A stretch of DNA of 7,173 bases. Source: Arthrobacter sp. (GTDB lineage Bacteria > Actinomycetota > Actinomycetes > Actinomycetales > Micrococcaceae). The DNA lies in the NCBI GenBank assembly GCA_025464545.1, contig JAODMA010000058.1, positions 1 to 7,173 on the forward strand, written 5' to 3'. Position numbers and translations under genes: made by a program. The notes under the pieces were generated by a model. That model saw nothing but the letters and a program-made list of their open reading frames with translations, was not told the DNA's origin and did no database searches. The number at the start of each line of letters is the position of its first letter. Positions within the stretch are counted from its first letter, which is position 1. Below are positions 5,408-7,173 of this stretch, one piece after another.

Positions 5408-6247
5408 ATGGACGCGCACATGGACTTTGCCCGAACCTTCGTTGTCGACGTCGGGCTGGAAGAGCGGATCCACTGCTTCGACACCGGCGGCGACGGGCCG
5501 CCCGTCGTGATTCTGCATGGGCTGGCAGGCAGCTCCCGTGAGTTTTTCGCCACTGCCGCAGCTCTGCCCGAATTCCGAACAGTTCTGGTAGACCTGCGAG
5601 GACATGGATACAGCACACGAATCCCAAGCAATCTCTCTCGCGCAGCCTTCGTGGCCGACGTCGTACAGGTGATCAAAACGGCGGTGGGCGCCCCTGTTGT
5701 CCTGGTAGGCCATTCGATGGGCGGGCATACGGCGATGCTCGTTGCTGCGGCCCGGCCTGATCTTGTATCGAAGCTGGTGCTGCTCGAATCCGGCCCCGGC
5801 GGAGGCAACCTTGCTGAGTACGAGGGCATCGGTGATTTCTTCCGTTCCTGGCCCGTGCCGTTCCTGGACCGCGAGGCTGCCCAGGCTTACCTAGGTGACG
5901 GACCGCTTCCGCGAGCTTGGTTGGCCGACCTGGAAGTCAGAGGGGACGGACTGTGGCCACGGTTCGACCCGGACGTCATGGTCAAAACGATGACTGACGT
6001 CATCGCCCCTCGCTGGGCGGAGTGGGAAAGCGTGAGAGCCCCGGCGCTTGTGGTTTACGGGGAAAAGGGAATGTTCTCCGTGGATGAGAAGTCCGCGTTC
6101 GTCGAGCGAGGACGGGACGTCCGGCGTGTAGACCTGACTGGAGCATCACACGATGGACACCTCGATGCCTTCGACGAATGGGTCGCGGTACTGCGGCAAT
6201 TCCTCACCGCGCTCCTTCCATCCCCTGCAGAATCAAACCGCCGCTAG
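5408..6247 (+). CDS. Alpha/beta-fold hydrolase
   Basis: The 279-aa product has the full alpha/beta-hydrolase layout. VVILHGLAGSSREF (33-46) gives the oxyanion-hole HG. VDLRGHGYS (61-69) is the usual strand-4 segment. LVGHSMGGHTAM (99-110) is the nucleophile elbow with Ser103. LVLLESGP (123-130) follows, a cap region lies at about 135-200, and ALVVYGEKGMF (223-233) comes before GASHDGHLDAF (245-255), with His248 as base. The catalytic acid is not the usual Asp: E229 in YGEKG, or E127 after LVLL, are the candidates. The substrate cannot be told; an ester, lactone or C-C bond hydrolase is possible. The protein is cytoplasmic, with no signal peptide. The start is uncertain: ATG 5408 sits directly behind GAGGGG, and ATG 5420 has better spacing to it. 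The gene follows the SDR remnant and converges on the GNAT gene. Confidence 0.88.
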   Translation: MDAHMDFARTFVVDVGLEERIHCFDTGGDGPPVVILHGLAGSSREFFATAAALPEFRTVLVDLRGHGYSTRIPSNLSRAAFVADVVQVIKTAVGAPVVLVGHSMGGHTAMLVAAARPDLVSKLVLLESGPGGGNLAEYEGIGDFFRSWPVPFLDREAAQAYLGDGPLPRAWLADLEVRGDGLWPRFDPDVMVKTMTDVIAPRWAEWESVRAPALVVYGEKGMFSVDEKSAFVERGRDVRRVDLTGASHDGHLDAFDEWVAVLRQFLTALLPSPAESNRR

Positions 6248-6258
6248 CCGCTCATGAT

Positions 6259-6272
6259 CCGTCTCAAGACGG
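6259..6272. terminator. Hairpin between convergent genes
   Basis: CCGTCT (6259-6264) and AGACGG (6267-6272) form a perfect inverted repeat, a 5-bp stem with a TCAA loop. It lies 11 nt after the hydrolase stop and 3 nt beyond the GNAT stop on the other strand, so it could serve both. There is no T-run on either side, which lowers confidence. Confidence 0.35.
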
Positions 6273-6275
6273 CGG

Positions 6276-6824
6276 TCACCACGGGAGCCCACGTAGATCG
6301 ATAGCTCCTTCGGGCCAGTCGTCGACTGACCGGGTCCCTGCGCAAATCATCGTAGGTCCGTGACTTCTCACGACAGTCATGGCGTCCCCCGGCGAAACGT
6401 CGAGGACCAGCGAATGGATACGGGCATAACCGCAGGATTCATAAAATGGCACGACATCTGCCCGGCAGCCGAGAAAGCCAAAATCAGCCGGGGCGCAACT
6501 GCGGCTCGCACCCTGAAGGGCTGCAAGAAGCTCCTTGCCGACGCCGGCGCCCCGAGCAGCCTTTCGGGTTATGACACCGCCGGTCCCTGCAATCAGGAGC
6601 TCGTCCCTACCCACGCCAATGAATCACCTGGCGCTGGCCGCGTGTCCGAGGAGCTGTCCGTCCCGTCTAGCCAGGGCATGAAGCTCCGCGCGCGAATAGC
6701 CGTAGGCTTGCTTCGGATTCCAAGGGCCCCACTCTTCTACGTACTCGCTGTCGAAGAGCACAGCCAGGTCGGCGTAGTCGGCAGGCGTCAGCTCAGTGGT
6801 CCAACGAAGTTCAACGGACGTCAT
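6276..6824 (-). pseudogene. GNAT N-acetyltransferase interrupted by an in-frame TGA
   Basis: One frame runs from ATG 6824 to TGA 6276-6278 (182 codons), broken by a single TGA at 6624-6626 (codon 67). Before it: WTTELTPADYADLAVLFDSEY, RAELHALARRDGQLLGHAASAR. After it: FIGVGRDELLIAGTGGVITR, then KAARGAGVGKELLAAL, which holds the acetyl-CoA motif (RGAGVG), then ADFGFLGCRADVVPFYESCGYARI, the usual motif B region. The C-terminus ends in IDLRGLPW. The two parts fit together without loss, so the TGA probably replaced CGA (Arg) by one C-to-T change. The substrate is unknown. Re-initiation at the GTG at 6614, four codons downstream, could still give the catalytic half. The start codon overlaps the stop of a small upstream ORF (TGATG). 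Selenocysteine is not plausible here. Confidence 0.82.
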
Positions 6825-6955
6825 CAGCTCACAGTAACAACCGTCGGCTGAAGCTTTCGCGCGTACTCATCGGGAGCAGTGACAAGCCGCCCTGCGGGCG
6901 CCATTGAACGGTGAAACCCCCACAGTTCATCCGGCCAGACACCACAATCGGCCAC
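6824..6955 (-). CDS. Uncertain small ORF upstream of the GNAT gene
   Basis: The frame CGVWPDELWGFHRSMAPAGR followed by LVTAPDEYARKLQPTVVTVS ends in TGA, whose last base is the A of the GNAT ATG (TGATG), an arrangement typical of coupled genes. Codon choice looks coding. A GTG (6953-6955) would start it but has no properly spaced ribosome site. The strong AGGAGG at plus 6955-6960 fits better a GTG at 6945 in a different frame, giving a 38-aa peptide ending at 6829. This stretch may hold a small gene, the tail of a damaged gene, or only a leader. I do not recognise the product. Confidence 0.35.
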   Translation of the reverse strand: MADCGVWPDELWGFHRSMAPAGRLVTAPDEYARKLQPTVVTVS

Positions 6956-6960
6956 CTCCT
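6955..6960 (-). promoter_or_regulatory. Strong Shine-Dalgarno AGGAGG without a clear partner gene
   Basis: AGGAGG on the minus strand lies 8 nt after the stop of the right-edge gene. The nearest starts are TTG 6947 (stops after six codons) and GTG 6945 (38 aa). It shows that translation initiation is expected here, but the real downstream gene is not obvious. Confidence 0.4.
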
Positions 6961-6968
6961 GACGCAGG

Positions 6969-7173
6969 TTAAATTTTGTGGTCGAGGAGATCGTAGATAC
7001 TGGACACTTGCTGCTGGCGGGCGTGGCGTACCAGGGCACGCAATTCAATTATGGATGTCTTGGTGTGGTCATCGGTCCGCCATTGCAGTCCGGCGAGGAT
7101 TTCAATGATCACCTGATCGAGTAATCCCTTAAACGCCACGATGCGGCCGCTGTCGGCTGGCGGTTCCTGCGAT
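6969..7173 (-). CDS. Hypothetical protein, C-terminal part, running off the right edge
   Basis: An open minus-strand frame enters from the right edge and ends at TAA 6969-6971, giving 67 visible residues. They read SQEPPADSGRIVAFKGLLDQVIIE, then ILAGLQWRTDDHTKTSIIEL, then RALVRHARQQQVSSIYDLLDHKI. The sequence is mostly helical and amphipathic, with no membrane segment or Cys. I cannot assign a family. GC content is lower than in the rest of the window. The true start is outside, unless the GTG inside GRIVAF is used, which has no supporting ribosome site. It is in the same direction as the small ORF and the GNAT gene and probably heads that transcription unit. Confidence 0.5.
   Translation of the reverse strand, partial: SQEPPADSGRIVAFKGLLDQVIIEILAGLQWRTDDHTKTSIIELRALVRHARQQQVSSIYDLLDHKI

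Noticed and set aside
6624..6626. TGA as selenocysteine codon in the GNAT gene
   Set aside because: No family member I know has selenocysteine here, no SECIS-like stem is apparent, and an Arg codon with one transition explains it.
6360..6851. Plus-strand 163-codon frame opposite the GNAT gene
   Set aside because: It is antisense to the recognisable acetyltransferase on the minus strand; no motif or ribosome site.
1..7173. CRISPR array, tRNA, rRNA, insertion sequence, integrase or attachment site
   Set aside because: I found no regularly spaced repeats, no cloverleaf-like segment, no transposase or recombinase motifs and no flanking direct repeats.

Overview
The window is high-GC DNA from an actinobacterium. 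The secreted-protein architecture, the frequent GTG starts and the flavour of the protein families suggest a Micrococcaceae (Arthrobacter-like) genome or plasmid; this is inferred from protein style, not from a marker gene. No rRNA, tRNA, CRISPR array, transposase, integrase or replication gene is visible. The content looks like an accessory or genomic-island segment.

Layout. Positions 1-4215 are read on the minus strand. From right to left they hold: a broken small Cys-rich (CPFR...CHKT) protein gene (4215-3851); an unrecognised 140-aa protein (3826-3404); a lipoprotein (3343-2588); a membrane-anchored Excalibur-domain protein (2450-2046); a DUF6884-like gene split by a one-base indel (1974-about 1547); a small PH-like/DUF2550-like protein (1526-1116); and a complete Xre/MbcA-type antitoxin plus RES-domain toxin pair (1020-499 and 498-1). 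The antitoxin start codon abuts a perfect 10-bp inverted repeat, the best operator candidate here. Positions 4339-6247 are read on the plus strand: a clean sigma-70-type promoter and a secreted 171-aa protein, then a headless SDR (short-chain dehydrogenase) remnant, then an intact alpha/beta hydrolase. From 6276 to the right edge the minus strand returns: a GNAT acetyltransferase gene interrupted by one in-frame TGA, an uncertain small ORF, and the C-terminus of an unknown protein running off the window.

How the parts fit. The only clear functional system is the RES-Xre toxin-antitoxin module: an NAD+-consuming toxin with an antitoxin that probably represses its own promoter. Three predicted exported or surface proteins (lipoprotein, Excalibur protein, 171-aa secreted protein) lie close together without an evident shared pathway. 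Four genes in 7 kb are broken (two single-base indels, one nonsense codon, one 5' deletion). This points either to a decaying accessory region or, for the indels, to sequencing error. I see no convincing wholly new multi-gene system. The most interesting leads are the toxin-antitoxin operator and possibly leaderless start, the two indel-split orphan families, and the unrecognised 140-aa and PH-like proteins.
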